Positions 49,005-56,870 are shown, numbered from the stretch's first letter. The stretch is DNA of 64,000 bases from Treponema sp. UBA4692 (GCA_002404895.1 DHKO01000002.1:18831-82830); one strand, 5' to 3'. Notes: a model not told the origin generated them from the sequence alone. Program-made: numbers and translations.

Positions 49005-49721
49005 ATGAAAAAAATTCTTTCAAGCGTTATCGCTTCGCTTATGCTCATGTCGTTTGTTCTTTCAAGCTGCTCGCAGATTTCAGATGATGAAGCAAAAACA
49101 GATTCTTCAAGCAGCGCAAATTTTGGAAAATATTCAGAATTCGGAGCAAGCGTAAAATCAGGCTTCGAGGAGAAATTCGGAGACGCAGAAACCGCACGCA
49201 GCGCGCTTCTTTCAGAGACAAGCGTTAAAGAATCTGATGAAACAGACGAGAATGTGGAATATCTGGACGAGGACGCTTCAGGCGCGGAATATCTACTTGA
49301 AAACAACTACATTTCAGAAACTGCCGCTGCATATATCAAGAGAGTCGAGTCGGCAATAGACAACGCAGCAAGCAAGGCGGGCTTCAACAAGGAAGTTTCG
49401 GCGATAGAGACCGAGGCGATGAAAAACCTTTCAGACTCAGACCTTGACAGCGTTATGTATTACGCCGAAGCAGCAAAGGCAAGCGCGGACTACTGGGCAG
49501 AAGACGACGGCGAAGCGAGATTCAGCTTTAGAAAATTCCGCAAGAGAATCAAGAAAATAATGATTTCGTCTTCATTAGGAACGCTTGCCGGCGGATTAGT
49601 AGGCGGAGCAGCTTCAGGGGGCTCACCGATAGGAATTGCAGCAGGAGCAGTTAAGAGCTGTCTTGCTTCTGCAAAAGAAGCTTATGACACTGGAAAAATC
49701 AGTGTAGTTGTAAAAATATAA
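49005..49721 (+). CDS. Lipoprotein with Gly-rich hydrophobic C-terminus
   Basis: Exported lipoprotein (238 aa): signal ending LSSC (Cys22), a Ser/Glu-rich acidic region, helices around 95-165 (AYIKRVESAIDNAASKAGFN), a basic patch FRKFRKRIKKIM (~178-189) and then a Gly/Ala-rich hydrophobic stretch (SSLGTLAGGLVGGAASGGS; continues PIGIAAGAVKS) to ~220. The last part resembles the glycine-zipper tails of pore-forming or bacteriocin-like proteins. That is a resemblance only. It follows the small lipopeptide gene by 48 bp and shares its mature N-terminal pattern. A hairpin terminator follows. Only a weak AGGG precedes the ATG. Function unknown. Confidence 0.75.
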   Translation: MKKILSSVIASLMLMSFVLSSCSQISDDEAKTDSSSSANFGKYSEFGASVKSGFEEKFGDAETARSALLSETSVKESDETDENVEYLDEDASGAEYLLENNYISETAAAYIKRVESAIDNAASKAGFNKEVSAIETEAMKNLSDSDLDSVMYYAEAAKASADYWAEDDGEARFSFRKFRKRIKKIMISSSLGTLAGGLVGGAASGGSPIGIAAGAVKSCLASAKEAYDTGKISVVVKI

Positions 49722-49740
49722 GTGACAAACAAATTTTATT

Positions 49741-49774
49741 AACCTCATTTTGTTTAGGCAAAATGAGGTTTTAT
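49741..49774 (+). terminator. Perfect 12-bp hairpin between the lipoprotein and the next gene
   Basis: AACCTCATTTTG (49741-49752), loop TTTAGG, CAAAATGAGGTT (49759-49770), then TTAT. It acts as terminator for the lipoprotein gene and lies 20 bases before the next ATG, so it may also affect that gene. Confidence 0.75.
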
Positions 49775-49794
49775 ATGCCGACAGGAGAAATTGT

Positions 49795-50316
49795 ATGAAA
49801 AAACTTATTTTATCATTGTTATTTTTAACATCATTTTTTGCTTTAAATGCGCAAGAAACAAAAGAATCAGAAACAACGCAAACTGCGTCTACAAACACAG
49901 ACGAAATTACTTTCTCACTAGAAAACAAATCTGAAAATGAAGTTCCAAAAATCATTGTCAACAAGCCTTATATCTGGGGACACTGGGATGACTGCTATAA
50001 ACTGTCAGACAACACAGAGCTTTCAAACAAGGAGCTTGACGCTCTCCTAAAAGCGAACGCAGACCAGATTTTTGTAAAAAAGGCGAAAATATATAAAGGA
50101 CTTTCTTATGTTTCTGCCGTGGGAATTTTAGCTTCGCTTGCAGTAAATCTATACGCAGACGAAAAAGGCTGGGAAAATATGAAAGAAAACAGCGCATATG
50201 CTGGCATGCTCTGCTTTTTAACAGCGATTTCCTTTGGTGGACTCTCAAACGTCAGCCGTCAGATTGCAGTTGACAGTTACAATATGAATGTTCTTGGATT
50301 AGGGCAAAATAAATAG
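49795..50316 (+). CDS. Small secreted membrane-associated protein, paralog 1
   Basis: Exported protein (173 aa): signal peptide to ~20 (LILSLLFLTSFFALNAQE), a Thr/Ser/Glu-rich linker, a conserved FSLENKSENEVPKIIV block, a short acidic helix (NKELDALLKANADQIFVKKA) and two hydrophobic helices (~105-125 and ~138-155). The C-terminus is IAVDSYNMNVLGLGQNK. The downstream gene 50393-50908 is a clear paralog: the same blocks occur in the same order. Shine-Dalgarno AGGAGA supports the ATG at 49795. Not recognised as a known family. Confidence 0.78.
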   Translation: MKKLILSLLFLTSFFALNAQETKESETTQTASTNTDEITFSLENKSENEVPKIIVNKPYIWGHWDDCYKLSDNTELSNKELDALLKANADQIFVKKAKIYKGLSYVSAVGILASLAVNLYADEKGWENMKENSAYAGMLCFLTAISFGGLSNVSRQIAVDSYNMNVLGLGQNK

Positions 50317-50323
50317 AATTACA

Positions 50324-50375
50324 ACAATCAGAGAATGATTTTTTGATTAAGCTAAAAAAATCATTCTCCGATTGT
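50324..50375 (+). terminator. Long 21-bp inverted repeat between the paralogs
   Basis: Arms 50324-50344 and 50355-50375 pair over 21 bp with one mismatch and a 10-base loop; the core is GAGAATGATTTTTT/AAAAAATCATTCTC. The structure ends 17 bases before the next ATG, which has no Shine-Dalgarno sequence. It could terminate the first paralog and restrain or time the second. Confidence 0.7.
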
Positions 50376-50392
50376 TCCATTATAGATATTAT

Positions 50393-50908
50393 ATGAAAAA
50401 ATTTATTTTATCATTTTTATGCTTAATGCCACTTTTTACGCTGAACGCGCAAGAAGTTAAAGAATCAAAAACAACGCAAACTGAAAATCTTAGCACAAGT
50501 GAAATTACTTTCTCGCTGGAAAATAAATCTGAAATTAAAATTCCAAAAATCATAATCCACAGAGACGGATTCTGGGACGGCGGCAGTTATAAATTTCTTG
50601 ACGGCGAAAAGATTTCGGAAAAAGATTTAGACAAACTGCTCAAGGCCGAGGCAGACCTGATTTTTGTTAAAAAAGCGAAAATATTCAACGGAATCGCAAT
50701 TGCGTCTGGAGTCGGAATGCTCGCATCTTTTATCACGAGCATATACGCATCATGCAACGACTTAGACTATATAGCAGAAAACGCCCTCATTCCTCTTTCG
50801 CTTTGCGGTATTACAGGTATTATCGCAAGGGTTGCCTCAGACAACTACAAAGAGCGTGCAATTGACAGCTACAACTTGAACGTTCTTGACTTGAATCAAA
50901 ATAAATAG
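50393..50908 (+). CDS. Small secreted membrane-associated protein, paralog 2
   Basis: Exported protein (171 aa) paralogous to 49795-50316: signal KKFILSFLCLMPLFTLNAQE, the FSLENKSEIKIPKIII block, KDLDKLLKAEADLIFVKKAK, two hydrophobic segments (~105-125, ~133-150) and the tail AIDSYNLNVLDLNQNK. Divergence is greatest in the middle (NKPYIWGHWDDC against HRDGFWDGG). No Shine-Dalgarno sequence before ATG 50393; the preceding 70 bases are the long inverted repeat. Tandem duplication followed by divergence is the simplest reading. Function unknown. Confidence 0.75.
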   Translation: MKKFILSFLCLMPLFTLNAQEVKESKTTQTENLSTSEITFSLENKSEIKIPKIIIHRDGFWDGGSYKFLDGEKISEKDLDKLLKAEADLIFVKKAKIFNGIAIASGVGMLASFITSIYASCNDLDYIAENALIPLSLCGITGIIARVASDNYKERAIDSYNLNVLDLNQNK

Positions 50909-51063
50909 AACAAAGATTTCGTTCCGGGCAGCTTTATGGATTGCCTCGCCGCGCTTGCAATAACGAAAATATTCAGCTTGCAACGGCGAACCTTTTAGTT
51001 TCAAGCAACGGAAGTTTTGAAGCAGTCATTAAAAAAGTTTTGCTTTCTCCGCAAAAAAAAACG

Positions 51064-51101
51064 CTGGCTGGACAAGCAAAATTGTCCGGCCAGTTTTTTT
51101 T
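51064..51101. terminator. Bidirectional terminator between paralog 2 and glnN
   Basis: CTGGCTGGACAA (51064-51075), loop GCAAAA, TTGTCCGGCCAG (51082-51093), then T8. On the other strand the stem is followed by CG and T9. It serves both convergent units. The rest of 50909-51133 has no credible gene. Confidence 0.88.
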
Positions 51102-51133
51102 CATCTTCATTTATAAAAATCAAAATTCAAGAG

Positions 51134-53221
51134 CTAAACTCTAAACATTAAGTCAGCATAGTTCGGATACGGCTTGAACTTCTCGCCCAAGAGCGGCTCG
51201 ATTTTGTCTGCGACCGCGCGTGTCGCCTCCATCTGCGGAATCACCTTGTCGGCATAGTCGCGCGCCTGCTTTGCAACGTCTTTTTCGCTTTCTGCCGCAT
51301 TATGAATTTTCTCGAGCTTTTCCGCCTCAAAATTCAGCTTGTCGGCAAGAGAAGTCATTTTCTCAAGAAGCGTTGTCTGAGCCGAGCATCTCGCATTCGC
51401 AACAAGGCTTCTCACCTTAGACGCGCTGTCTGCAACCGCGTCCATATAAGCGTAGCTCGCCGGAAGAATATCCTTGTAAATCATATCAATCATTGTCTTG
51501 ACTTCGATGTTCAAGGTTTTCGAGTATTTTTCAAGCTTGATTTCGTGGTGGCTTCTCATCTCGGGCTCTGTGTAGATTCCGTATTTTGAGAACATCTCAA
51601 CATTTTTTTTGTCGAGATAATGCTCCATCGCGTCCGGCAAAGTCTTAAGGTTCATGAGACCGCGCTTTTCGGCCTCTTTCACCCACTCATCGGAATATCC
51701 GTTTCCGTTGAAGATGATTTTCTTGTGGTTCTTGATTGTCTCTTTTACAAGCTTCTGCAAGTCGCCGATAAAATCATCAGATTTTTCAAGTATTGAGGCG
51801 AACTCGTCCAGAGTCTCGGCGACAATCGTGTTCAAGACAACGTTCGGTCCTGAAATTGAAAGTGAAGAGCCAAGCGAGCGGAATTCAAACTTGTTTCCGG
51901 TGAATGCGAACGGAGAAGTGCGGTTTCTGTCTGTGGTGTCTTTTGGAATCGAAGGCAGAACAGAAACGCCGATTTTCATTCTTTCTTTTGACTTCTGGGA
52001 ATAAGGAGTTCCGTTTTCAATCGAGTCGAGAACCGCCTGAAGCTCATCTCCGATAAACATCGAGATAATCGCAGGCGGAGCCTCGTTCGCGCCAAGGCGG
52101 TGGTCGTTTCCGGCAGAAGCGACTGAGTCGCGCAGCAAATCCTGATGCTTGTCAACCGCCTGAATAACCGCCATCAGGAACAAGATGAACTGCGCATTGT
52201 CGCGCGGAGTCTCGCCCGGCTCAAGGAGATTCTGGCCGTCGTCAGTCCCCATGGACCAGTTGTTGTGCTTTCCAGAGCCGTTCACGCCCGCAAAAGGCTT
52301 TTCCGCAAGAAGGCAGTAAAGACCGTGCCTGTCTGCCACTTTTTTCATCATCTGCATTGTAAGCTGGTTCTGGTCCGCGCTAAGGTTTGTCGTTGTGAAA
52401 ATCGGAGCCATCTCGTGCTGGGCAGGAGCCACCTCGTTATGCTTTGTCTTGCTCAAAATTCCAAGCTTCCAAAGCTCATTGTCCAAGTCTGCCATAAACT
52501 CGGCGATGCGCGGCTTTATCTGGCCGTAGTAATGGTCGTCCATCTCCTGGCCTTTCGGCGGCATTGCCCCGAAAAGAGTTCTTCCGCAGAAAATCAAATC
52601 CTTGCGCTGCTTCCAAAGATTCTTGTCGATTAAGAAATATTCCTGCTCAGGGCCGACAGTCGTAACAACACGCTTTGCGGCTGTGTTTCCGAAAAGGCGA
52701 AGAATTCTAAGAGCCTGCTTGTTCAACGCTTCCATTGAGCGCAGGAGCGGAGTTTTCTTGTCCAAAGACTCGCCTGTATAAGAGCAGAACGCAGTCGGAA
52801 TGTAAAGCGAGCCGTCTTTTATAAACGCATACGAAGTCGGGTCCCACGCAGTGTAGCCTCTGGCCTCGAAAGTTGCGCGAAGACCGCCTGAAGGAAATGA
52901 AGAGCCGTCAACCTCGCCTTTCACAAGCTCCTTTCCGCTGAATTCCATAATCACGCCGGAATCTCCGAACGGCTGGATAAAGCTGTCGTGCTTTTCGGCT
53001 GTAAGACCGTTCAGCGGCTGGAACCAGTGCGTAAAATGAGTCGCTCCTTTTTCGGTAGCCCAGTCTTTCATCGTGTTTGCGACAACATTCGCCACGTCAA
53101 GCTCCAGCGGAGTGCCTTCCTTTATCGTCTTTTTGAGAGACTTGTAGACATCTTTCGGAAGACGCGCGCGCATAACGTCGTCATTAAAAACCATGCTTCC
53201 AAAAATTTCTGGAACGTTCAT
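51134..53221 (-). CDS. glnN: Glutamine synthetase type III
   Basis: ATP-dependent ammonia assimilation enzyme of the large GSIII class (695 aa, usual ~700-730). Family motifs are THWFQPLNGLTAEKHDSF, GPEQEYFLID with the metal-binding Glu, NEVAPAQHEMAPIF, the ATP-loop NGSGKHNNWSMGT, NDHRLGANEAPPAI and the NRTSPFAFTGNKFEFRSLGS block. The GSIII class is typical of Bacteroides, cyanobacteria and gut anaerobes. Shine-Dalgarno AGGAG before the ATG. The 5' leader carries a perfect 12-bp hairpin (53309-53342), which may be part of nitrogen control. Monocistronic by layout. Confidence 0.96.
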   Translation of the reverse strand: MNVPEIFGSMVFNDDVMRARLPKDVYKSLKKTIKEGTPLELDVANVVANTMKDWATEKGATHFTHWFQPLNGLTAEKHDSFIQPFGDSGVIMEFSGKELVKGEVDGSSFPSGGLRATFEARGYTAWDPTSYAFIKDGSLYIPTAFCSYTGESLDKKTPLLRSMEALNKQALRILRLFGNTAAKRVVTTVGPEQEYFLIDKNLWKQRKDLIFCGRTLFGAMPPKGQEMDDHYYGQIKPRIAEFMADLDNELWKLGILSKTKHNEVAPAQHEMAPIFTTTNLSADQNQLTMQMMKKVADRHGLYCLLAEKPFAGVNGSGKHNNWSMGTDDGQNLLEPGETPRDNAQFILFLMAVIQAVDKHQDLLRDSVASAGNDHRLGANEAPPAIISMFIGDELQAVLDSIENGTPYSQKSKERMKIGVSVLPSIPKDTTDRNRTSPFAFTGNKFEFRSLGSSLSISGPNVVLNTIVAETLDEFASILEKSDDFIGDLQKLVKETIKNHKKIIFNGNGYSDEWVKEAEKRGLMNLKTLPDAMEHYLDKKNVEMFSKYGIYTEPEMRSHHEIKLEKYSKTLNIEVKTMIDMIYKDILPASYAYMDAVADSASKVRSLVANARCSAQTTLLEKMTSLADKLNFEAEKLEKIHNAAESEKDVAKQARDYADKVIPQMEATRAVADKIEPLLGEKFKPYPNYADLMFRV

Positions 53222-53308
53222 AAAATCTCCTTATAAAACTCCGCGTCAGCGGCGAGCCACGGATGGCAAGAATCACAGTTTGCAAAAGCAACGCTTGGGA
53301 AAACTGCG

Positions 53309-53342
53309 ATGATAAAAATTACACGTAAGCAATTTTTATCAT
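53309..53342 (-). promoter_or_regulatory. Hairpin leader upstream of glnN
   Basis: Perfect 12-bp inverted repeat ATGATAAAAATT (53309-53320) and AATTTTTATCAT (53331-53342) with a 10-base loop. On the transcribed strand AAGGAGG directly precedes an ATG (53342) that opens a seven-codon frame MIKIAYV and stop inside the hairpin. TATAAT at 53373-53368 is the likely -10 box. The remainder of 53222-53602 holds a hairpin repeat and no gene. Confidence 0.4.
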
Positions 53343-53513
53343 GCCTCCTTGATTTTTTTAGATTTCATTATAGATAAAATCAATTTTTTCATACTTTTGA
53401 TTCTTGTTTTTTTTCAGATAGAACTAAAGTTACCGGCAAAAACAAGAACTGCCCTTCTCTTTCTTTAAGCAAAAGCAAAGACTCCATTTTTTCATTGAGA
53501 CCAGCCGCACGAG

Positions 53514-53534
53514 ATGCTGAAATAAATTCAGCAT
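53514..53534. repeat. GCTGAA/TTCAGC hairpin repeat
   Basis: ATGCTGAA (53514-53521), loop ATAAA, TTCAGCAT (53527-53534), then GACC. Same dispersed hairpin family as 46231. Confidence 0.6.
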
Positions 53535-53602
53535 GACCACATTTTCAGTAAGCCATAATTAAGCACGGCTAGTGCAAAACGCCCTCTTCTACCTTTTCTT
53601 TT

Positions 53603-54904
53603 TTATTTTGCCTTGTGCCGCTTGTCAAGCTCATCATAAACGTCTTTCCACGCGACTCCCTCTTTGTACATCAGAACACTTACAAAATAAAGCAAGTCCG
53701 CGGCTTCCCAGATTACGTCCTCTTTTGTCTCGGCCTCGTCTGTAAGCTCCTCGGCCTCCTCCATAATCTTCTCGCGAACGCGCTTTGAGTCGAGAGTCGC
53801 AGTGTAGCTGCCCGGCTTAGGATTCGCGAACCTTTCGGCGATTGTCGAGTAAAGCCGCTCAAGGCTTGATTTCGGGTCAGGGTCTGAAGAAAAGCAAGTA
53901 TAAGAGCCAGTGTGGCAAACGCCGCCGTTCGGAAAGACTGTCGCAAGAACAGTGTCGCGGTCGCAGTCGGCGCGCATTTTAACAAGCTCCAGAAAATGTC
54001 CGCTTGTCTCGCCTTTTGTCCAAAGCTTGTTTCTAGTTCTGCTGAAGAATGTGAGTTTTCCAGTCTCAAATGATTTTTCAAAAGCCTCTTTGTTTGAATA
54101 TCCGAGCATCAAGACCTCGCCCGCTGGCGACTGAGCGATAACAGGAATCATTCCGTTTGTCTTCTCAAAATTAAGGCAGCCGATAAAAGCGTCTTTAAGC
54201 GAGACCGCGCCTGTATAAAGAGCCATTCCAAGCTGAACATCGCAGCCGAGCTTTTCAAGCTCCACAATCTGCGAAACAGAATTGACCCCGCCGGCAACAA
54301 CAACTCGGCATTTCACAGCCTCGCGCAAAGCCTTGCACGCTTCCATGTCAGTTCCCTGCATGCAGCCTTCTTTCTCAACGCAGGTGAACAAAAGCTCCGA
54401 AGCATATTTTTCAGCCTGTCTCGCGCCTTCAATCAGCGGAATGTCAACAGTCTCAGTCCAGCCTTTCACCGCGATTTTTCCGTTGATTGCGTCAACAGAA
54501 ATAATCACGCGCTGCTTTCCAATCGCCTTGCAAAGCTCTTCTAAAAATTCCTCATTCAAAACAGACTCGCCGTCTTTCGGACTCGGATTCCACGCAGCCG
54601 AGCCGATTATGACTTTCTCAGCCCCGAGCGAAATAAGCTCGCGAGCCTTTTTCACATCGCGGATTCCGCCGCCCACACGAACATTTCCGCGCCTGAGCAG
54701 ATGCTTCAAAAGCTCCGTGTTCTTTGTGTTGCCTTTCTCGTCAGTGTTGCGAAGCGCCTGATCCAAGTCGATAATCGCGACCTCGCCGTATTTATTAAAA
54801 TCAGAAATCAAATTATCAGCATCGTCACGCTGGAGCATCAAATCCTTGCCGTTTTTCAGCTGCACAACGTGTCCGTCTTTCATATCAATAGAAGAAATTA
54901 CCAT
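53603..54904 (-). CDS. HisA-HisI-HisE trifunctional histidine biosynthesis fusion
   Basis: Single chain of 433 aa combining three histidine-pathway activities. Residues 1-~242 are a HisA-type TIM barrel: VISSIDMKDGHVVQLKNG, VRVGGGIRD, EKVIIGSAAW, SVDAINGKIAVKGWTET (the GWTET form is HisA, not HisF), VVAGGVNS. Residues ~250-345 are HisI (phosphoribosyl-AMP cyclohydrolase) with the zinc/active-site RADCDRDTVLATVFPNGGVC, then HTGSYTCF. Residues ~350-433 are HisE (phosphoribosyl-ATP pyrophosphatase) with REKIMEEAEELTDEAE and WEAADLLYF. They cover consecutive steps 2, 3 and 4. HisI-HisE fusions are common; adding HisA is rarer. TATACT (54917-54912) ends seven bases from the ATG. Confidence 0.9.
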   Translation of the reverse strand: MVISSIDMKDGHVVQLKNGKDLMLQRDDADNLISDFNKYGEVAIIDLDQALRNTDEKGNTKNTELLKHLLRRGNVRVGGGIRDVKKARELISLGAEKVIIGSAAWNPSPKDGESVLNEEFLEELCKAIGKQRVIISVDAINGKIAVKGWTETVDIPLIEGARQAEKYASELLFTCVEKEGCMQGTDMEACKALREAVKCRVVVAGGVNSVSQIVELEKLGCDVQLGMALYTGAVSLKDAFIGCLNFEKTNGMIPVIAQSPAGEVLMLGYSNKEAFEKSFETGKLTFFSRTRNKLWTKGETSGHFLELVKMRADCDRDTVLATVFPNGGVCHTGSYTCFSSDPDPKSSLERLYSTIAERFANPKPGSYTATLDSKRVREKIMEEAEELTDEAETKEDVIWEAADLLYFVSVLMYKEGVAWKDVYDELDKRHKAK

Positions 54905-54911
54905 AGCCGAA

Positions 54912-54917
54912 AGTATA
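54912..54917 (-). promoter_or_regulatory. -10 box of the HisA-HisIE gene, leaderless arrangement
   Basis: TATACT on the minus strand ends seven bases before the ATG at 54904; no Shine-Dalgarno sequence. The -35 region is poor (TTTTCC). Confidence 0.4.
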
Positions 54918-54984
54918 ATGAATTTCTCATTTTAGGAAAATAGCAGCCGTTCTCGCGGTTGAACAAAAGCAATTTCATCATCGC

Positions 54985-55312
54985 AAGTTTTCGCTAGAAA
55001 ACTTGTCCGCGACAGGAGGGCACAAGAACGGACTTTTTCTCGAGCAGCCAATGATTTTATAAAGGCGCTCAAGTCATTAAAAACAAGCCCCGCTATCCGC
55101 GGCTCCGCTTTCGCTGCGTTGCTTTGCAACGGCTTCGCCGCCGCTACTATCGGGCGTAGCATTTTCTTCAGCGCGCACTTGCTTTTTCAAAATCTGCCAC
55201 ACGGTGCGACGCTAGCTGGCGTTGCGTCGCTCGGCAAAGCAAGGCGGCACGGATGCCGCCTGAAAATAATTTTATCAATGAAAGTTTTCGCCAGAAAACT
55301 TGTCCGCGACAG
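54985..55312. repeat. Repeat cluster: 31-bp direct repeats flanking 143-bp copy B
   Basis: A 31-bp sequence with core GAAAACTTGTCCGCGACAG lies at 54985-55015 and again at 55282-55312, one mismatch, same orientation. Each starts with the hairpin AAGTTTTC/GAAAACTT. Between them sits the inverted copy of the 143-bp repeat, plus hairpins GCGACGC/GCGTCGC (~55207) and GGCGGC/GCCGCC (~55242). A further CAAAATCTGCC segment occurs at ~55187 and ~55358. No credible gene in 54905-55540. Confidence 0.7.
55034..55176 (-). repeat. 143-bp dispersed structured repeat, copy B
   Basis: Reverse complement of 30194-30336 with about six mismatches by eye over 143 bp. The facing ATAG bulges between GC stems are kept. 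The two copies are ~25 kb apart in opposite orientation. Confidence 0.8.
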
Positions 55313-55540
55313 AATGTCGCAAGTTCTCGTAGAAACAGAAATTGCACAAACCAAAATTTTCAAAATCTGCCGCACGGACGCGGCAACAAAGCAAAGAGAG
55401 AATCTCCGATTCTCGCTGAAAGAAAAATTACAAGGATGTAATTTTTCTTTCTCATATTTTAGACAAAATTAACGCAAATTTATAATTACAGACCTCAAAT
55501 CTCGGGCTTAGAATCTTTGTATTGGAGGAAAATTCTGAAT

Positions 55541-56728
55541 ATGAAAAAAAATCTTAAAAAATCTCTTGCTGCTCTCGCGCTCGCAGGGCTTGCGTTCTCG
55601 TCTTTCGCGCAAAACGCTGACTATGTAAAGCAGGAAATCAACGCGAACGACCGCTGCGTTCCGACTTTCTACGAGGCTCTCAAAGAGCGGATGACTTTTC
55701 CACTCGGCTTCAAGGACAATTCCGACCCTAAAAAATGGAAAGCCGCAGGCCTTGCAAAGGCAAAAGAGCTTATCATAATGCATGAGGACGCAAAGCCTTT
55801 CGACCCGGTTGTAATCGCCGAGGAAAAACGGGACGGCTACACAGCGCAGAAAGTCGTGTTCAACATCAGCGACACAACGCGCACAATGGCTCTCGTCCTT
55901 GTTCCAGACTCAGCAAAAAAGAACCAGAAATTCCCGGCGGCTCTCATGCTCCACGACCACGGCTCAAAATTCTCAATCGGAAAGGAAAAAATGGTAAAGC
56001 CCTTCGAGTCAGATCCGGCAGACGAGCAGAAACTAAGCCAGGCGGTCGCCTGGTCATCAAGATATTTCGAGGACACTTTTCCGGGCGACGAGCTTGCAAA
56101 ACGCGGCTACATCGTCATGAGCTTCGACGCTCTCGGCTGGGGCGACCGCTCCGTTGACGGCTTCAAGACAGCATCCCAGCAGTCGCTTGCGTCAAACCTT
56201 TTCAACATGGGAACAAGCTTCGCCGGAATCATCGCGCAGGAAGATGTCCGCGCGGCAAAATTTCTTGCTTCCTTCCCGAATGTGGACAAGAAGAGAATCG
56301 CCTGCATCGGATTCAGCATGGGCGGCTTCCGCTCCTGGCAGCTTGCGGCTTTGAGCGACGACATCACGGCGGGAGTTTCAGTCTGCTGGATGGGAACAAT
56401 GGTGAACCATATGCAGATTGGAGACGGACAGCTTAAAGGAAACAGCGCGTTCAGCATGCTTCATCCGCTCATCGCGCGCTATCTTGACTATCCTGATGTC
56501 GCAGGGCTTGCATCTCCAAAGCCGATGATGTTCATCGGCGGCACGGCAGACCCGGTAAATCCTGTGGCAGGAACCGAGGAAGCATATGCGAAAATGCAGA
56601 AAATCTGGAAAGCGAACAAGGCGGAAAAAAATCTCGAGACAGTTCTCGTGCAGGACGGAGAGCACACATTTCTTCCGTCAGAGCAGAAGCTCGCATACGA
56701 CTGGCTCGATAAAGTCTTCAAGAAATAA
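55541..56728 (+). CDS. Secreted alpha/beta hydrolase, probable acetyl esterase
   Basis: Exported hydrolase (395 aa) related to dienelactone-hydrolase and acetyl-xylan-esterase-type enzymes. Signal peptide 1-24 (LAALALAGLAFSSFAQ). Alpha/beta-hydrolase core with PAALMLHDHGSKF as the oxyanion region, the nucleophile Ser259 in GFSMGG, Asp337 in GGTADPVNP and His375 in GEHTF. All three members of the triad are in the expected order. Upstream of a pectate lyase, removal of acetyl groups from pectin or hemicellulose is the likely role, but the substrate is inferred from context. Start at ATG 55541 with TTGGAGG. Confidence 0.88.
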   Translation: MKKNLKKSLAALALAGLAFSSFAQNADYVKQEINANDRCVPTFYEALKERMTFPLGFKDNSDPKKWKAAGLAKAKELIIMHEDAKPFDPVVIAEEKRDGYTAQKVVFNISDTTRTMALVLVPDSAKKNQKFPAALMLHDHGSKFSIGKEKMVKPFESDPADEQKLSQAVAWSSRYFEDTFPGDELAKRGYIVMSFDALGWGDRSVDGFKTASQQSLASNLFNMGTSFAGIIAQEDVRAAKFLASFPNVDKKRIACIGFSMGGFRSWQLAALSDDITAGVSVCWMGTMVNHMQIGDGQLKGNSAFSMLHPLIARYLDYPDVAGLASPKPMMFIGGTADPVNPVAGTEEAYAKMQKIWKANKAEKNLETVLVQDGEHTFLPSEQKLAYDWLDKVFKK

Positions 56729-56811
56729 CATCGGCTTCTTCACTTTTGAAACATTCTTCTTATTATCAGAAAATTTAAAAAAAACGTATGCTTTTTATTT
56801 TTGCGGCAAAG

Positions 56812-56870
56812 TATACTAGATTTCACAGAAAATTGATGATTTTCTGTATCACAACAATTTATAAATTGTT
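56812..56870 (+). promoter_or_regulatory. Promoter and structured 5' leader of the pectin-locus small protein
   Basis: TATACT (56812-56817) is followed by hairpin ACAGAAAAT (56825-56833)/ATTTTCTGT (56839-56847), which would sit at the very 5' end of the RNA, and by AACAATTT (56853-56860)/AAATTGTT (56863-56870). About 65 further bases lead to a strong TTGGAGGA. A 5'-end hairpin often stabilises abundant mRNAs. Confidence 0.45.

Noticed and set aside
50941..51144. 67-codon open frame after the second secreted paralog
   Set aside because: It runs through the bidirectional terminator at 51064-51101 and has no start signal.
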